A stretch of 64,000 bases of DNA from an uncultured Gammaproteobacteria bacterium (GCA_937899415.1 CALBPI010000062.1:124001-188000); one strand, 5' to 3'; counted from the first letter of the stretch, positions 1 to 9,502 are shown. Made by a program: numbers and translations. Notes: a model not told the origin generated them from the sequence alone.

Positions 1-1
1 T

Positions 2-208
2 GTCAAAGCCATGGGTACGGGTTTCTCCAATGGTATGTGGATTCGCGATGTCGGTGTGGTCAGCGACCCGCTCGGTAAGCCGCTGGTCGTCTTCAGCGAG
101 CGCGGCCGCGCCAAGTGTGAGGCGCTGGGCATCGGTGAGGCACATGTGAGCCTGACGGATGAAGCCGGGCTCGTCGTGGCCATGGCCATCATGGAACGCA
201 GGACCTGA
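2..208 (+). CDS. C-terminal fragment of an unrecognised protein (5' end outside window)
   Basis: The frame is already open at base 2 (V-K-A before the first Met), so this is the tail of a gene that starts upstream of the window. About 68 residues are visible, ending in MERRT. The alternating hydrophobic pattern (VSLTDEAGLVVAMAIMERR) looks like closing beta-strands of a small alpha/beta or hot-dog domain, but I do not recognise the family. The next gene starts 5 bp after the stop, so it is probably in the same operon as the exonuclease and rlmD. Confidence 0.55.
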   Translation, partial: VKAMGTGFSNGMWIRDVGVVSDPLGKPLVVFSERGRAKCEALGIGEAHVSLTDEAGLVVAMAIMERRT

Positions 209-213
209 CGGCC

Positions 214-996
214 ATGCACTACATGACCTTTGACATCGAGACCGTGCCTGACCTTGAGTCGGGGCGCCGACTGTACGGGCTCGAATCGCTCGACGACGAG
301 GGCGCCCACGCGGCGATGGTGGCACTGCGCGAGCAGAAGGCCGGGACCGACTTCATGCCCCTGCACCTGCACCGCGTCGTGGCCATCTCGGTGGCGCTGC
401 GCAGCGGCGCTGACTTCAAGGTCTGGTCGCTGGGCGACAGCGACGCCGATGAGGCCGAGATCGTGCGCCGCTTCTTCGATGGCATCGAGCGCTTCGCGCC
501 GGATCTTGTGACCTGGAACGGCTCGGGCTTTGATTTACCCGTCCTGCACTACCGCGCGCTGCGGCACGGCATCGATGCCTCGCGCTACTGGGAGGTAGGC
601 GAGGGCGAACGAGAGTGGCGCTTCAACAATTACCTGGGTCGTTTCCACTGGCGTCACATTGACCTCATGGACGTGCTGGCCGGCTACCAGGCGCGCGGGC
701 GCGCACCACTCGACGAGATTGCCGTCATGCTCGGGTTCCCCGGCAAGCTCGGTATGAGCGGCGACAAGGTCTGGTCGGCCTTCAATGCGGGCGAGATCGA
801 GCGGATTCGTAATTACTGCGAGACGGATGTCGTCAACACCTGGCTTGTGTTCCTGCGCTTCGAGCACATGCGGGGTCACATTGATGCGGCCGGGCTCGAG
901 CGCGAGCTGGCGCTGGTTCGGGGCGCACTCCAGGAGTCAGGTGGACCGCACTTTGAGGAATACCTGGCTGCCTGGTCCGAGGCCGGTCATGGGTAG
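214..996 (+). CDS. Predicted 3'-5' exonuclease, PolB-exonuclease-like (DEDD family)
   Basis: A 260-residue protein with the layout of the predicted 3'-5' exonucleases related to the proofreading domain of family-B DNA polymerases (PF10108 type). Exo I is TFDIETVPD at residues 5-13, with the D and E metal ligands. Exo II is VTWNGSGFDLPVL near residue 100. The Exo III region has NYCETDVVNTWLVFLR near residue 195, supplying the last acidic residue in a D-V-x-N-T-W arrangement. No polymerase domain is present. By family it should remove 3' nucleotides from DNA or RNA in the cytoplasm, but the substrate is unknown. It overlaps rlmD by 8 bp, so the two are probably translationally coupled. Confidence 0.82.
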   Translation: MHYMTFDIETVPDLESGRRLYGLESLDDEGAHAAMVALREQKAGTDFMPLHLHRVVAISVALRSGADFKVWSLGDSDADEAEIVRRFFDGIERFAPDLVTWNGSGFDLPVLHYRALRHGIDASRYWEVGEGEREWRFNNYLGRFHWRHIDLMDVLAGYQARGRAPLDEIAVMLGFPGKLGMSGDKVWSAFNAGEIERIRNYCETDVVNTWLVFLRFEHMRGHIDAAGLERELALVRGALQESGGPHFEEYLAAWSEAGHG

Positions 997-2341
997 AAGA
1001 GCCAGCAAGTTTTCGCGAGAGCCGGTGACGAGTGGTATCCGGGCGCTGACGCATGACGGTCGGGGCATTGCCGACACAGAGGGCAAGACGGTGTTTGTGG
1101 ACGGTGCGCTGCCCGGTGAGACTGTCGAGTGGGTGCGCACGCGGCGCAAGCGGAATTTCGACGAGGCACGGTGCGAGCAAGTGCTCGTGGCCTCTGAGAA
1201 CCGCGTCGAACCGGCCTGTCCCGTCTTCGGGCAGTGCGGCGGCTGCGTCATGCAGCACATGAGTAATAGACAGCAAGTCACTGCAAAGAATGATGTTTTA
1301 ATCGACAATCTGCGCAAGATCGGCCAGGTATCACCCGAGCGCTGGCTCGAGCCGCTGGCCGCGGATCCCTGGCACTACCGACGCCGCGCGCGGCTCGGTG
1401 TGCGTTACGTTGACGCCAAGGAGCGGGTCCTCGTCGGCTTCCGCGAACGCTTCAAACCCTACATCACCGACATGCGACGTTGCCCCGTACTCGTTGCGAG
1501 CGTCGATGCCCTGCTCGAGCCGCTGGCTGAGTGCATTGCCGGGCTGTCGATTGTGCGCCGCCTGCCGCAGGTTGAGGTCGCCGTAGGCGACGGCGACAAG
1601 GGGCCCGTCACCACGCTCACAATGCGGGTGCTCGATCCGCCGTCGGCCGCGGACCGCGAACAGCTGGCCGCGTTCAGTGCGGCGCACGATTGCTGGGTCA
1701 CGCTGCAGCACGGCGGGCCTGACGCACTCGAACCCCTGGCGCGTCCTGACGGGGCGCCGCCACCCGCACTCGAGTACCGTCTGCCGGAGCACGACCTGAC
1801 GATTGGTTTCGGGCCGACAGACTTCATCCAGGTCAACGCCGCTATGAATGCGCTGATGATCGATCAGGCGCTTGAGCTGTTGGCACCCGAATCGTCCGAT
1901 CGGGTACTCGACCTGTTTTGCGGCATCGGCAATTTCAGTTTGCCTATCGCGCGGCGCGTGGCGCACGTGCTGGGTGTCGAAGTGGCGGTTGGCCAGGTCG
2001 AGCGCGCACGCGACAACGCGGCGCGCAATGGAATCGACAATGCCACGTTTCGCGTCGCCGACCTCGACGACGAGGCCGCCGTTCGCGCGCTGGCGAAGGA
2101 AGACTGGGACCTGGTGCTGCTGGATCCGGCACGCGCCGGTGCCGCGCAGTTTGCGGCGCAGGCGGCGGCCTTCGGTGCGCGGCGCATCGTGTATGTGTCC
2201 TGCCACCCGGGCACGCTCGCGCGCGATGCCGGTGTGCTCGCGACAGAGCAGGGCTATCGACTCACCGCTGCGGGCATCATGAACATGTTCCCGCACACGG
2301 CTCACGTGGAATCCGTGGCCGTATTCGAGCGGGCGGCCTGA
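989..2341 (+). CDS. rlmD: 23S rRNA (uracil-1939-C5)-methyltransferase RlmD
   Basis: A 450-residue SAM-dependent RNA methyltransferase; the family usually has about 430-450. The ORF-track start at 785 lies deep inside the preceding gene. I chose ATG 989 (MGRRASKF) because it gives the family length and an 8-bp coupling overlap. An N-terminal TRAM-like domain (about residues 10-65) is followed by the iron-sulfur cysteines CPVFGQCGGC and a later Cys in MRRCPVL. The SAM site is VLDLFCGIGNFSLP. The catalytic region has VLLDPARAGA and the nucleophile Cys in YVSCHPGTLARD. It methylates U1939 of 23S rRNA. nagZ follows after 2 bp, so this is part of the same operon. Confidence 0.93.
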   Translation: MGRRASKFSREPVTSGIRALTHDGRGIADTEGKTVFVDGALPGETVEWVRTRRKRNFDEARCEQVLVASENRVEPACPVFGQCGGCVMQHMSNRQQVTAKNDVLIDNLRKIGQVSPERWLEPLAADPWHYRRRARLGVRYVDAKERVLVGFRERFKPYITDMRRCPVLVASVDALLEPLAECIAGLSIVRRLPQVEVAVGDGDKGPVTTLTMRVLDPPSAADREQLAAFSAAHDCWVTLQHGGPDALEPLARPDGAPPPALEYRLPEHDLTIGFGPTDFIQVNAAMNALMIDQALELLAPESSDRVLDLFCGIGNFSLPIARRVAHVLGVEVAVGQVERARDNAARNGIDNATFRVADLDDEAAVRALAKEDWDLVLLDPARAGAAQFAAQAAAFGARRIVYVSCHPGTLARDAGVLATEQGYRLTAAGIMNMFPHTAHVESVAVFERAA

Positions 2342-2343
2342 CC

Positions 2344-3387
2344 GTGGCGCTGGGTCCGCTCATGCTCGACGTGGAGGGCCAGACGCTCTCGCCGGTCGAC
2401 CGCGAACTCATCGCAAGCCCTGCCGTGGGCGGTGTGATCCTGTTTAAGCGCAACTTTGAGAGTCTGCAGCAAGTCACTGAGCTTTGTGCAGAAATTCGCA
2501 AGGTCAAGTCACCAGACGTTCTCATTGCAGTCGACCAGGAAGGCGGGCGCGTGCAGCGCTTCGGCGCGCCGTTTGCGCCGCTACCGCCACTGGGTTTTTT
2601 CGGGCATCTCTATGACCGGGACGCGCCGGCGGCGCTGAACCTCATTCGCGAGACAGGGTGGCTGCTGGCGGCAGAGCTCTTGTCCGCCGGTCTTGATTTG
2701 TCGTTCGCGCCCGTGCTGGATTTGTCGCGCGGCGTCAGCTCAGTGATCGGTGATCGGGCTCTGCACAGAAACCCCGAGATCGTTGCGGAACTCGCGACGG
2801 CGATGATGCGCGGCATGGCCGAGGCCGGAATGCAGGCTACAGGCAAGCATTTCCCGGGCCACGGCGCCGTCGTGGCCGACTCGCATCACGAGCTGCCTGT
2901 AGACAGGCGCGAGTACGCCGACATCACCGAGGATTTGCGTGTGTTCGAGCAGCTGGTCCGCGCTGGCCTGCCGGCGGTCATGACCGCGCACGTGGTCTAC
3001 AGCGAGCTTGACCCGCTGCCGGCCAGTTTCTCGCCCTGGTGGATCGGTTCGGAGCTGCGCCAGCGCATTGGTTTCCGCGGCACGGTGTTCTCCGATGACC
3101 TAACCATGAAGGCCACGCTCGGCCTCGGTGACATCATTGCGCGCGCGGACGCCGTATTGACGGCGGGCAGCGATATGCTGCTTGTGTGTAATGACCGACC
3201 GGCAGCAGAGCGCGTCGCCGAGCACCTTGCAGACGTCGTGATGCCGCAATCGATGGCGCGTCTTGCGCGCATGCGCGGCACACCCCATTTTGATACTACG
3301 TCGCTGAAACGCGAGCCGCGCTGGAAAGCGGCGCGCGAGGCCCTGGACCTGGCACTGGAGCGACCGCCCCTGGAGCTCGAGTTTTGA
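2344..3387 (+). CDS. nagZ: Beta-N-acetylhexosaminidase NagZ
   Basis: A 347-residue cytoplasmic glycoside hydrolase of family 3. It removes N-acetylglucosamine from anhydromuropeptides during peptidoglycan recycling. The ORF track runs in from upstream; the start is GTG 2344, two bases after the rlmD stop, giving (M)ALGPLMLDVEG. Family landmarks are AVDQEGGRVQRF near residue 60, the NagZ signature KHFPGHGAVVADSHHELP near residue 170 (its flexible loop carries the catalytic Asp/His pair), and FSDDLTMKA with the nucleophile Asp near residue 245. There is no signal peptide, as expected for a cytoplasmic recycling enzyme. Its last codon overlaps the start of the phosphorylase gene, so the two are probably coupled. 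Confidence 0.94.
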   Translation: MALGPLMLDVEGQTLSPVDRELIASPAVGGVILFKRNFESLQQVTELCAEIRKVKSPDVLIAVDQEGGRVQRFGAPFAPLPPLGFFGHLYDRDAPAALNLIRETGWLLAAELLSAGLDLSFAPVLDLSRGVSSVIGDRALHRNPEIVAELATAMMRGMAEAGMQATGKHFPGHGAVVADSHHELPVDRREYADITEDLRVFEQLVRAGLPAVMTAHVVYSELDPLPASFSPWWIGSELRQRIGFRGTVFSDDLTMKATLGLGDIIARADAVLTAGSDMLLVCNDRPAAERVAEHLADVVMPQSMARLARMRGTPHFDTTSLKREPRWKAAREALDLALERPPLELEF

Positions 3388-4121
3388 ACGTAGCGATCAT
3401 TGGTGGCACGGGTGTCGAGTCGTGGCCTGGCGCCGAAGTCATCGAACAGCGAGAGATCGAAACGCCATACGGGGAACCGAGCGCGCCGCTCGTGCGCGCG
3501 CGCGTCGCGGACACTGAGGTCTGGTTCTTGTCCCGGCACGGCCTGGGCCACGAGATTGCGCCGCACCGGATCAACTACCGCGCGAACATCGATGCGATTG
3601 CAGGCCTCGGGTGCGACACGGTCGTCGCACTCAATGCGGTCGGCATTATTGGCGATGCCACGCCCGTTGGCGGTCTCGCGCTGCCCGATCAACTGATCGA
3701 TTACACCTGGGGCCGTGAGTGCACCTATCTGGACGGCGACCGCGAGTCGCTCGACCACCTCGACTTCACGGAGCCGTTTGATGGTGCGCTACGCCGCGCG
3801 CTGATCGCAGCCGGGGCCGCTGCCGGAATCGCCGTGGCCAGCACGGGAGTTTACGGCGTGACACAGGGGCCGAGGCTCGAGACCCGCGCTGAAGTGGACC
3901 GGCTCGAGCGTGATGGCGTCACCCTCATCGGCATGACGGCCATGCCTGAAGCCGCGCTCGCCTGTGAACGGGGTCTGGACTACGCCTGTGTGGCACTCGT
4001 GGTCAATGCGGCCGCCGGGCGCGGCGATGCGCCCATCCACGACGATCTCGTGGGGTCGATGGCGAGCGCCCGCTACCAGGCGACGGAACTGGTTCGCAGT
4101 TTCCTGCGCGCCTCGCGCTAA
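3384..4121 (+). CDS. S-methyl-5'-thioinosine / thioadenosine phosphorylase family protein
   Basis: A 245-residue member of the purine-nucleoside phosphorylase family (PNP/MTAP). It starts with TTG at 3384, overlapping the nagZ stop in TTGA. The N-terminal IIGGTG phosphate loop, the SRHGLGHEIAPHRINYRAN segment and TEGPRLET-like TQGPRLETRAE are typical of MTAP-type enzymes. IGMTAMPEAALACE carries the substrate-binding Met and Glu region. The gene next to nagZ in pseudomonads encodes a methylthioinosine phosphorylase, so that substrate is the best guess; methylthioadenosine or hypoxanthine nucleosides are alternatives. It would act in the cytoplasm to salvage the by-product of polyamine or homoserine-lactone synthesis. 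The substrate is inferred from context. Confidence 0.85.
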   Translation: MNVAIIGGTGVESWPGAEVIEQREIETPYGEPSAPLVRARVADTEVWFLSRHGLGHEIAPHRINYRANIDAIAGLGCDTVVALNAVGIIGDATPVGGLALPDQLIDYTWGRECTYLDGDRESLDHLDFTEPFDGALRRALIAAGAAAGIAVASTGVYGVTQGPRLETRAEVDRLERDGVTLIGMTAMPEAALACERGLDYACVALVVNAAAGRGDAPIHDDLVGSMASARYQATELVRSFLRASR

Positions 4122-4222
4122 GGCGCGACTTTGCTCGCATTTTCAGCGCGCTAGGCTCGATTTCTGATGCCAGCGCTGATAATACTGCATGTTCCATAAG
4201 ACACCCCTGACGCCCCATCCCG

Positions 4223-5131
4223 GTGAAGAGCCCGTCCAAAAACCTGTTGCTGCAGCTCGTCAACGGGACGCGCGAGCCGTTGCTCGTCGTCGATACAGCG
4301 CGGGACGACTGGCGGGTCAATTTCTTCAATCCGGCCCTGCAAAGACTGCTGGGTATCGCAGCGGGTGAGATCAGCCATCAGGCGGCGGAACCCATCCTGA
4401 TCAAGCTTGCGGGATCCACCGCCGTTGATGCCGTACGCCCGTGCGGCGCCGAGCAGCCGCAGACGCAGGTTGACAGCGTGCTCCTGCGCCCCGACAAGCC
4501 CGACCGGGCGATCGACGGTCAGGTGCTCATGCTGGGCTCGGGTGGTCTTCGCGCCATCTACCTGTCCGTGGCGGCGCCCGTGGAGCACGCTTCGACCTCG
4601 ACGAGCTCCGTGCAACTCCGGGCGTTGGCCAGTGATCCGGTCACAGGCTTCCTCGAGCGCGAGCACTGGCTCGATGTCCTGGGTCGCGACGCGGCCATTG
4701 CGGCGCGCGAGCAGGCCTGGCTCGCGGTCATCGCGCTTCGCGTCGACGCGATGTCGGCCTACATTGACACCTTTGGTCAGCACGCCGGCGATTCGGCGCT
4801 GAAGCGTATTGGTCACAGCATCCGGCGGCGACTCAAGCGTGCCGGCGACATGGGTGGCCGCATAGGGCCAGACATGATGGCGTTGCTCGTGCACGGCAGC
4901 AGCGCGCCCATGGCGCTCGAGTTCGCTGAGAGTATTGCCGAAGACATCCGCGCGCTGGCGATTCACCATCCGCGCTCGCCGCGCTCACGGCATATCTCAC
5001 TGTCGGCGGGAGTCTGCGCAGAAGTGCCGACGGGCGACGTCAACGCAGCGCTCTTGTTGCAGCGGGCCGTCGCCCAAATCGATGCGCCGCCCGAGAACGT
5101 ACACATCGCGGACAGCTTGCCGGTTCGTTAG
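4223..5131 (+). CDS. PAS-like / degenerate GGDEF domain protein
   Basis: A 302-residue cytoplasmic protein starting at GTG 4223. Residues about 5-120 look like a PAS sensor (LLVVDTARDDWRVNFFNPALQRLLG). Residues about 135-300 follow a GGDEF fold: DPVTGFLEREHWLDVL corresponds to the usual D-x-LT-G-L-x-N-R region, and HAGDSALKRIGHSIRRRLK to the helix before the active site. The signature loop reads RIGPDMMAL where an active diguanylate cyclase has R-x-GG-D/E-EF, so the catalytic motif is lost. It may bind c-di-GMP or GTP, or act purely by protein contact. The 101-bp upstream gap suggests its own promoter. It converges with csiV, sharing 4 bp. Confidence 0.72.
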   Translation: MKSPSKNLLLQLVNGTREPLLVVDTARDDWRVNFFNPALQRLLGIAAGEISHQAAEPILIKLAGSTAVDAVRPCGAEQPQTQVDSVLLRPDKPDRAIDGQVLMLGSGGLRAIYLSVAAPVEHASTSTSSVQLRALASDPVTGFLEREHWLDVLGRDAAIAAREQAWLAVIALRVDAMSAYIDTFGQHAGDSALKRIGHSIRRRLKRAGDMGGRIGPDMMALLVHGSSAPMALEFAESIAEDIRALAIHHPRSPRSRHISLSAGVCAEVPTGDVNAALLLQRAVAQIDAPPENVHIADSLPVR

Positions 5132-5970
5132 CCCCCGGGCTGGCCCGCAGGTTGACCGCCCGGGCTCAGCACGTCCGTGTCGTCGTACACGGGTTCTTCT
5201 TCCACTTCGTAGCGGCTGATCAGTGCCAGCGCGCCGAATCGCGGGTGGTCGAAGAAGTGCAGCTCCGTGCTGCGCATCTTTCGCCGCTCTTCCATCTTGT
5301 AGATGAGCGTGCCTGATTCTGTGATTGGCGCGCGCGTGTCAGCCAGGTTCAGGTCCAGCGTCAGGTGCAAAAACCGTGTGACGTAGATAGAAGCCGTGCC
5401 ACCCAGCTCGGGCGGTAGCTGGCCCACGCGGTCAAGGTCGAGGCTCGTTTCCTCGTCGGGCCCGTACACGGGCTGGCGCCATGACGCGTGTAGCAAGCGT
5501 TCGAACTCGCCGCGACGTTCGATGGCCGCGGAGGTGTCTGCGAGGCGAAACGTCTCGGGTGGCAGCGGTGTGAATTCCAGCGGGCGCGGGCCGTCGACAG
5601 GCATCAGCTCGCCCGTTTCGGGGTCGATGGCCAGCCCTTCGGTGACGGCCTGCTCAATCGGGTCGGTGAGGTCTTCGACGAGCTTGTCGAAGGCGTCATC
5701 GAAGCTCGGTCCAGGATCGGCCAGCAAGGTCTCACGCGCCTGCTGCACGGCCTCACGCCCCGTGTCCTCGTAGGCGAAGTCCTCGCTACGGCCGCTGATG
5801 CCATCGGCATAGGCAAAGATGATGAGCTCAATGTCGTAGACGGGTGCCGCTTCCTCGACGAGGTCCTCGTCCAGCAGGGCATCCGCATCGGGTGTCGCGG
5901 GCGTTTGCGCCTGCACTTGCGCGGCTGCGAGCAGGCAGGTGGCCCACCAGCCTCGGTGTCTTGCGTGCAT
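5128..5970 (-). CDS. csiV: CsiV-family secreted protein
   Basis: A 280-residue exported protein. The N-terminus has a short basic stretch, a hydrophobic core (WWATCLLAAAQ) and a likely AQA cleavage site. After an acidic linker come YDIELIIFAYAD, a W-R-Q segment and the strongly conserved end block RKMRSTELHFFDHPRFGALALI. This order matches the CsiV family (PF10972), found beside mfd in many gammaproteobacteria and proposed to help peptidoglycan-related processes in the periplasm. The C-terminus ends in a Gly/Pro-rich tail. It lies 37 bp downstream of mfd on the same strand and probably shares its transcript. The function is known only from a few species, so the role here is inferred. Confidence 0.8.
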   Translation of the reverse strand: MHARHRGWWATCLLAAAQVQAQTPATPDADALLDEDLVEEAAPVYDIELIIFAYADGISGRSEDFAYEDTGREAVQQARETLLADPGPSFDDAFDKLVEDLTDPIEQAVTEGLAIDPETGELMPVDGPRPLEFTPLPPETFRLADTSAAIERRGEFERLLHASWRQPVYGPDEETSLDLDRVGQLPPELGGTASIYVTRFLHLTLDLNLADTRAPITESGTLIYKMEERRKMRSTELHFFDHPRFGALALISRYEVEEEPVYDDTDVLSPGGQPAGQPGG

Positions 5971-6007
5971 GGAGCGTCTCGTGGTCGTTACGGCTTACGC
6001 CAGTTTA

Positions 6008-9000
6008 TCACCCGAGCGTGCGCAGCTTGTCGAGCAGTGCATTGACGGCGTCCACGCGCGCGGGGCCGTCTGGCATGGGTTCGCGGAAGCTCAGGCGTTC
6101 GGCGTCGGGCATGCGGTAGCGGCGCGAATCGCGCTGCACGAGCTCGACCAGCGATAACGGGTCGACCGCGCCGCCCGAAGCGAACTTGAGGTAGCCCGAC
6201 TCGGGGCCCGCGTCGATCTTGGTGATGCCCAGCGCGGCCGCACGCTGCTTGAGGCGTGTGACTTCGATGAGCAGCTTGGTGGGTTCGGGCAGCAGGCCGA
6301 AGCGGTCGATGAGCTCGACCTGCAGCTCGCGCAGTGCCTCGTCGTCGCCGCAGCCCGCCAGGCGCTTGTAGAGAATGAGCCGCAGGTGCACGTCGGGCAC
6401 GTAGTCTTCGGGCAGCAGCGCGGGTTCGTGCAGGTTGATCTCGACACCGGCATCGAGCGGCTTGTCAAAGTCCGGTTCGTGACCCGACTTGAGCGAGGCC
6501 ACAGCCTGCGCGAGCAACTCCGAGTACAGCGAGAAGCCGATCTCCTGGATCTGGCCGCTCTGGCCGTCACCGAGCAATTCGCCGGCGCCTCGAATCTCGA
6601 GGTCGTGGCTGGCCAGTGCGAAACCGGCACCCAGGTCCTCGAGCGACTCGATGGCTTCAAGGCGCTTCTGCGCGTCGGCAGTCATCGCCGCCTTGGGCGG
6701 TGTGATCAGGTAGGCGTAGGCGCGGTGGTGCGAACGCCCGACACGGCCACGCAGCTGGTGCAGCTGCGCCAGGCCAAAGCGATCGGCGCGGTTGATGATA
6801 ATCGTGTTGGCGGTAGGCACATCGATACCGCTTTCGACAATCGTGGTGCAGACGAACAGGTTGAAGTTGCGGTGGTAGAAATCGAACATCACGGACTCGA
6901 GTTCCCGCTCCGACATCTGGCCGTGGCCGATACCGATCGTCGCCTCGGGCACAAGTTTGCCGAGCTCCTGCGCGATGCGCTCGATGTCCTCGACCCGGTT
7001 GTGCACGAAGTAGACCTGGCCACCACGCTTGATCTCGCGCAGGCAGGCCTCGCGAACGAGACCGTCGTTCCAGCGACTGATGAAGGTCTTGACCGACAGT
7101 CGGTCTGCGGGTGGCGTCGAGATCAGCGACAGTTCACGCAGGCCGCCGAGCGCCATGTTGAGTGTGCGCGGAATGGGTGTCGCCGTCAGCGTGAGGACGT
7201 CGATCTCGGCGCGCAGCTTCTTGAGCGCCTCTTTGTGACGTACACCGAAACGGTGTTCCTCGTCGATGATCACAAGGCCAGCGTTCTTGAACGCGCCGGT
7301 GTGGCTCAGGAGCTTGTGCGTGCCGATGACGATGTCGACGGTGCCGTCGGTGAGACCCGCGAGCACATGGTCCGTTTCTTTCTTTGACCGGAATCGCGAG
7401 AGCTGCTCCACGCGCACGGGCCAGTCTGCGAAGCGGTCCGAGAAGGTCTGGTAGTGCTGCTGCGCGAGCAGCGTGGTGGGCACGAGCACGGCCACCTGGC
7501 GGTTGTTCTGCACGGCCATGAAGGCGGCGCGCAGCGCGACCTCGGTTTTGCCGAAGCCGACGTCGCCGCAGACGACACGGTCCATGGGGGTAGTCGCGTG
7601 CAGGTCGGCGAAGATGTCGTCAATCGATTGCGCCTGGTCTTCGGTGAGTTCGAACGGAAAGTCCGATTCGAACTGCCGGTACTCGGCGTCGGGTAGTCGG
7701 AACGACACGCCCTTGCGGGCGGCGCGTCGGGCGTAGACATCGAGCAGCTCGACGGCGACGTCGCGCGCCTTCTGTGCGGCCTTGCGGCGGGCACGGGCCC
7801 ACTGGTCGCTGCCCAGTCGGTGCAGCGGTGCCTTGTCGGGCGCGGCACCTGTGTAGCGCGAGATCAGCTGCAGCGCGTGCACGGGCACGTAGAGCTTGTC
7901 GCCGCCCGCGTACTCGAGCGTCAGGAACTCATTGGTGTGGTCGCCAACTGTGAGCGTTTGCAAGCCAAGGTAGCGGCCCACGCCATACGCCTCGTGCACC
8001 ACAGGCGCGCCGATACTGAGGTCGCTGAGCTGGCGAATGACATTTTCAGGATCAGCGGCGCCGCGACGCCGGCGCGAGCGCGTCTTGACGCGGCGGCCGA
8101 AGACGGCTTGTTCCGTGATGACGGCTGTGCCGTCCACGGCAAGGATCATGCCCTGCGCGAGTAGGCCCGTGGTGACGCCCAGGACGGCACCGTCGTTGCC
8201 GAAGTCGTGCCAGCCATCGAATCGTTTGGGCTGGATGCCATTGGCGGCACACACCTCGATAAGCGCCTCACGACGGCCCGCCGATTCAGCAACCAGCAAT
8301 GTGCGCGGCCCTGACGCGCGGTCCTTCAGGAAATTTACAAACGCGGCGGCGCCGTCGTCGCGCTGCGCGTCGAGCGCCATGGGCGGCAGCGGCGTGGCCA
8401 GCGCGGCTGCCCCGTCGAGCCGCTTCTCGCGGCTCAGCGTCAGGTTTCGGTGCTGACCCGCCTGGGCGCGCCAGTCGTCGCGGGTGAAGAACGCCTCGTC
8501 GGGTTTGAGTAGTGGCCGGTCTTCGGCCACGTTGAGGACTTCGAATCGCTCGGCGATGTCTGCCGCGGTCTGTCCCAGCAAATCGTCGAGCGCGTCGCCG
8601 TGGCTCAGCACCGTGCCACCCGGCAGGTAGTCGAGCAGGCTTGCCGTACCTTCAAAAAACAGCGGCAGGAAATATTCGATGCCGCCGTGCGCGATGCCCT
8701 CGGAGACATCACGATAGACCTGCGACTGCTGTGCCTCGCCCGGGAAACGTTCGCGGTAGCGCTGGCGAAACGCGCGCACAGCGTCGCTGTCGAGCGGCAC
8801 TTCGCGCGCGGGCAGGATGTCGAGCCGGTGCAGCGTGTTGCCCGAGCGCTGCGTGTCCGGGTCAAAGTGGCGCAGGCTGTCGATCTCGTCGTCGAACAGG
8901 TCGATGCGCAGCGGGGCATCGCTGCCCATGGGGAACAGGTCGATGATGGCGCCGCGCACTGCGAATTCGCCGTGCTCCGTGACCTGCGGGACGCGCAGGT

Positions 9001-9502
9001 AACCGGCGTCGGCGAGGCGTGCCGTGAACGCATCGCGATCGAGCGTGTCGCCGGCCGCCAGCGACAACGAACGCGCTGCCACGTAGTCCGTCGGTGGCAA
9101 GCGGTGCAGCAGGCACTCCGCGGCCACAATGAGCAGGCCGCGCTCAAGCCCGGGCAGCTCCGCGAGCACGCGCAGTCGTTGCGAGATAATGTCCTGGTGC
9201 GGCGAGAAGCTGTCGTAAGGCAGCGTCTCCCAGTCCGGGAAGTGCAGCACGGGTAGTGCGTCACCGGCGAAAAACCGAGCCTCGCTTTCGAGCCGATCGG
9301 CGTCCTGCTGATTGTCCGCGATGTGCAGCACGGGGCGATCCAGGCCGCTCGCGATTTGCACGAGCAACAGCGCATCCGCCGCACCGGCCAGGCCGCCGAT
9401 TTCGGCGGGCAGGCTGTCTGCGGTTACGGGCGTTGCGTCGCCATTGGCCAGCGCCGCGGCGCCGGTCTGCATCAGTCGAGCTGCATTCATGAGTCTGGGC
9501 AT
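6008..9502 (-). CDS. mfd: Transcription-repair coupling factor Mfd
   Basis: About 1,164 residues, normal for Mfd. The ORF track uses TTG 9514; ATG 9502 (MPRLMNAARL) is the first ATG. Domains in order: a UvrB-homology module (LPYDSFSPHQD and FAVRGAIIDLFP), a degenerate linker, the RNA-polymerase-interacting CarD-like domain (VVHEAYGVGRYLGL near residue 505), a superfamily-2 translocase with Walker A GDVGFGKTEVALRAA, the DEEH box IIDEEHRFG and LTATPIPRT, helicase motif VI QLRGRVGRS, and a C-terminal TRCF domain. It pushes stalled RNA polymerase off lesions and recruits UvrA. csiV follows 37 bp downstream. No convincing promoter was found. Confidence 0.96.
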   Translation of the reverse strand: MPRLMNAARLMQTGAAALANGDATPVTADSLPAEIGGLAGAADALLLVQIASGLDRPVLHIADNQQDADRLESEARFFAGDALPVLHFPDWETLPYDSFSPHQDIISQRLRVLAELPGLERGLLIVAAECLLHRLPPTDYVAARSLSLAAGDTLDRDAFTARLADAGYLRVPQVTEHGEFAVRGAIIDLFPMGSDAPLRIDLFDDEIDSLRHFDPDTQRSGNTLHRLDILPAREVPLDSDAVRAFRQRYRERFPGEAQQSQVYRDVSEGIAHGGIEYFLPLFFEGTASLLDYLPGGTVLSHGDALDDLLGQTAADIAERFEVLNVAEDRPLLKPDEAFFTRDDWRAQAGQHRNLTLSREKRLDGAAALATPLPPMALDAQRDDGAAAFVNFLKDRASGPRTLLVAESAGRREALIEVCAANGIQPKRFDGWHDFGNDGAVLGVTTGLLAQGMILAVDGTAVITEQAVFGRRVKTRSRRRRGAADPENVIRQLSDLSIGAPVVHEAYGVGRYLGLQTLTVGDHTNEFLTLEYAGGDKLYVPVHALQLISRYTGAAPDKAPLHRLGSDQWARARRKAAQKARDVAVELLDVYARRAARKGVSFRLPDAEYRQFESDFPFELTEDQAQSIDDIFADLHATTPMDRVVCGDVGFGKTEVALRAAFMAVQNNRQVAVLVPTTLLAQQHYQTFSDRFADWPVRVEQLSRFRSKKETDHVLAGLTDGTVDIVIGTHKLLSHTGAFKNAGLVIIDEEHRFGVRHKEALKKLRAEIDVLTLTATPIPRTLNMALGGLRELSLISTPPADRLSVKTFISRWNDGLVREACLREIKRGGQVYFVHNRVEDIERIAQELGKLVPEATIGIGHGQMSERELESVMFDFYHRNFNLFVCTTIVESGIDVPTANTIIINRADRFGLAQLHQLRGRVGRSHHRAYAYLITPPKAAMTADAQKRLEAIESLEDLGAGFALASHDLEIRGAGELLGDGQSGQIQEIGFSLYSELLAQAVASLKSGHEPDFDKPLDAGVEINLHEPALLPEDYVPDVHLRLILYKRLAGCGDDEALRELQVELIDRFGLLPEPTKLLIEVTRLKQRAAALGITKIDAGPESGYLKFASGGAVDPLSLVELVQRDSRRYRMPDAERLSFREPMPDGPARVDAVNALLDKLRTLG

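Noticed and set aside
6386-7387. 333-aa plus-strand ORF
   Set aside because: It is antisense to mfd, has no domain pattern, and is a GC-rich shadow of a well-supported gene.
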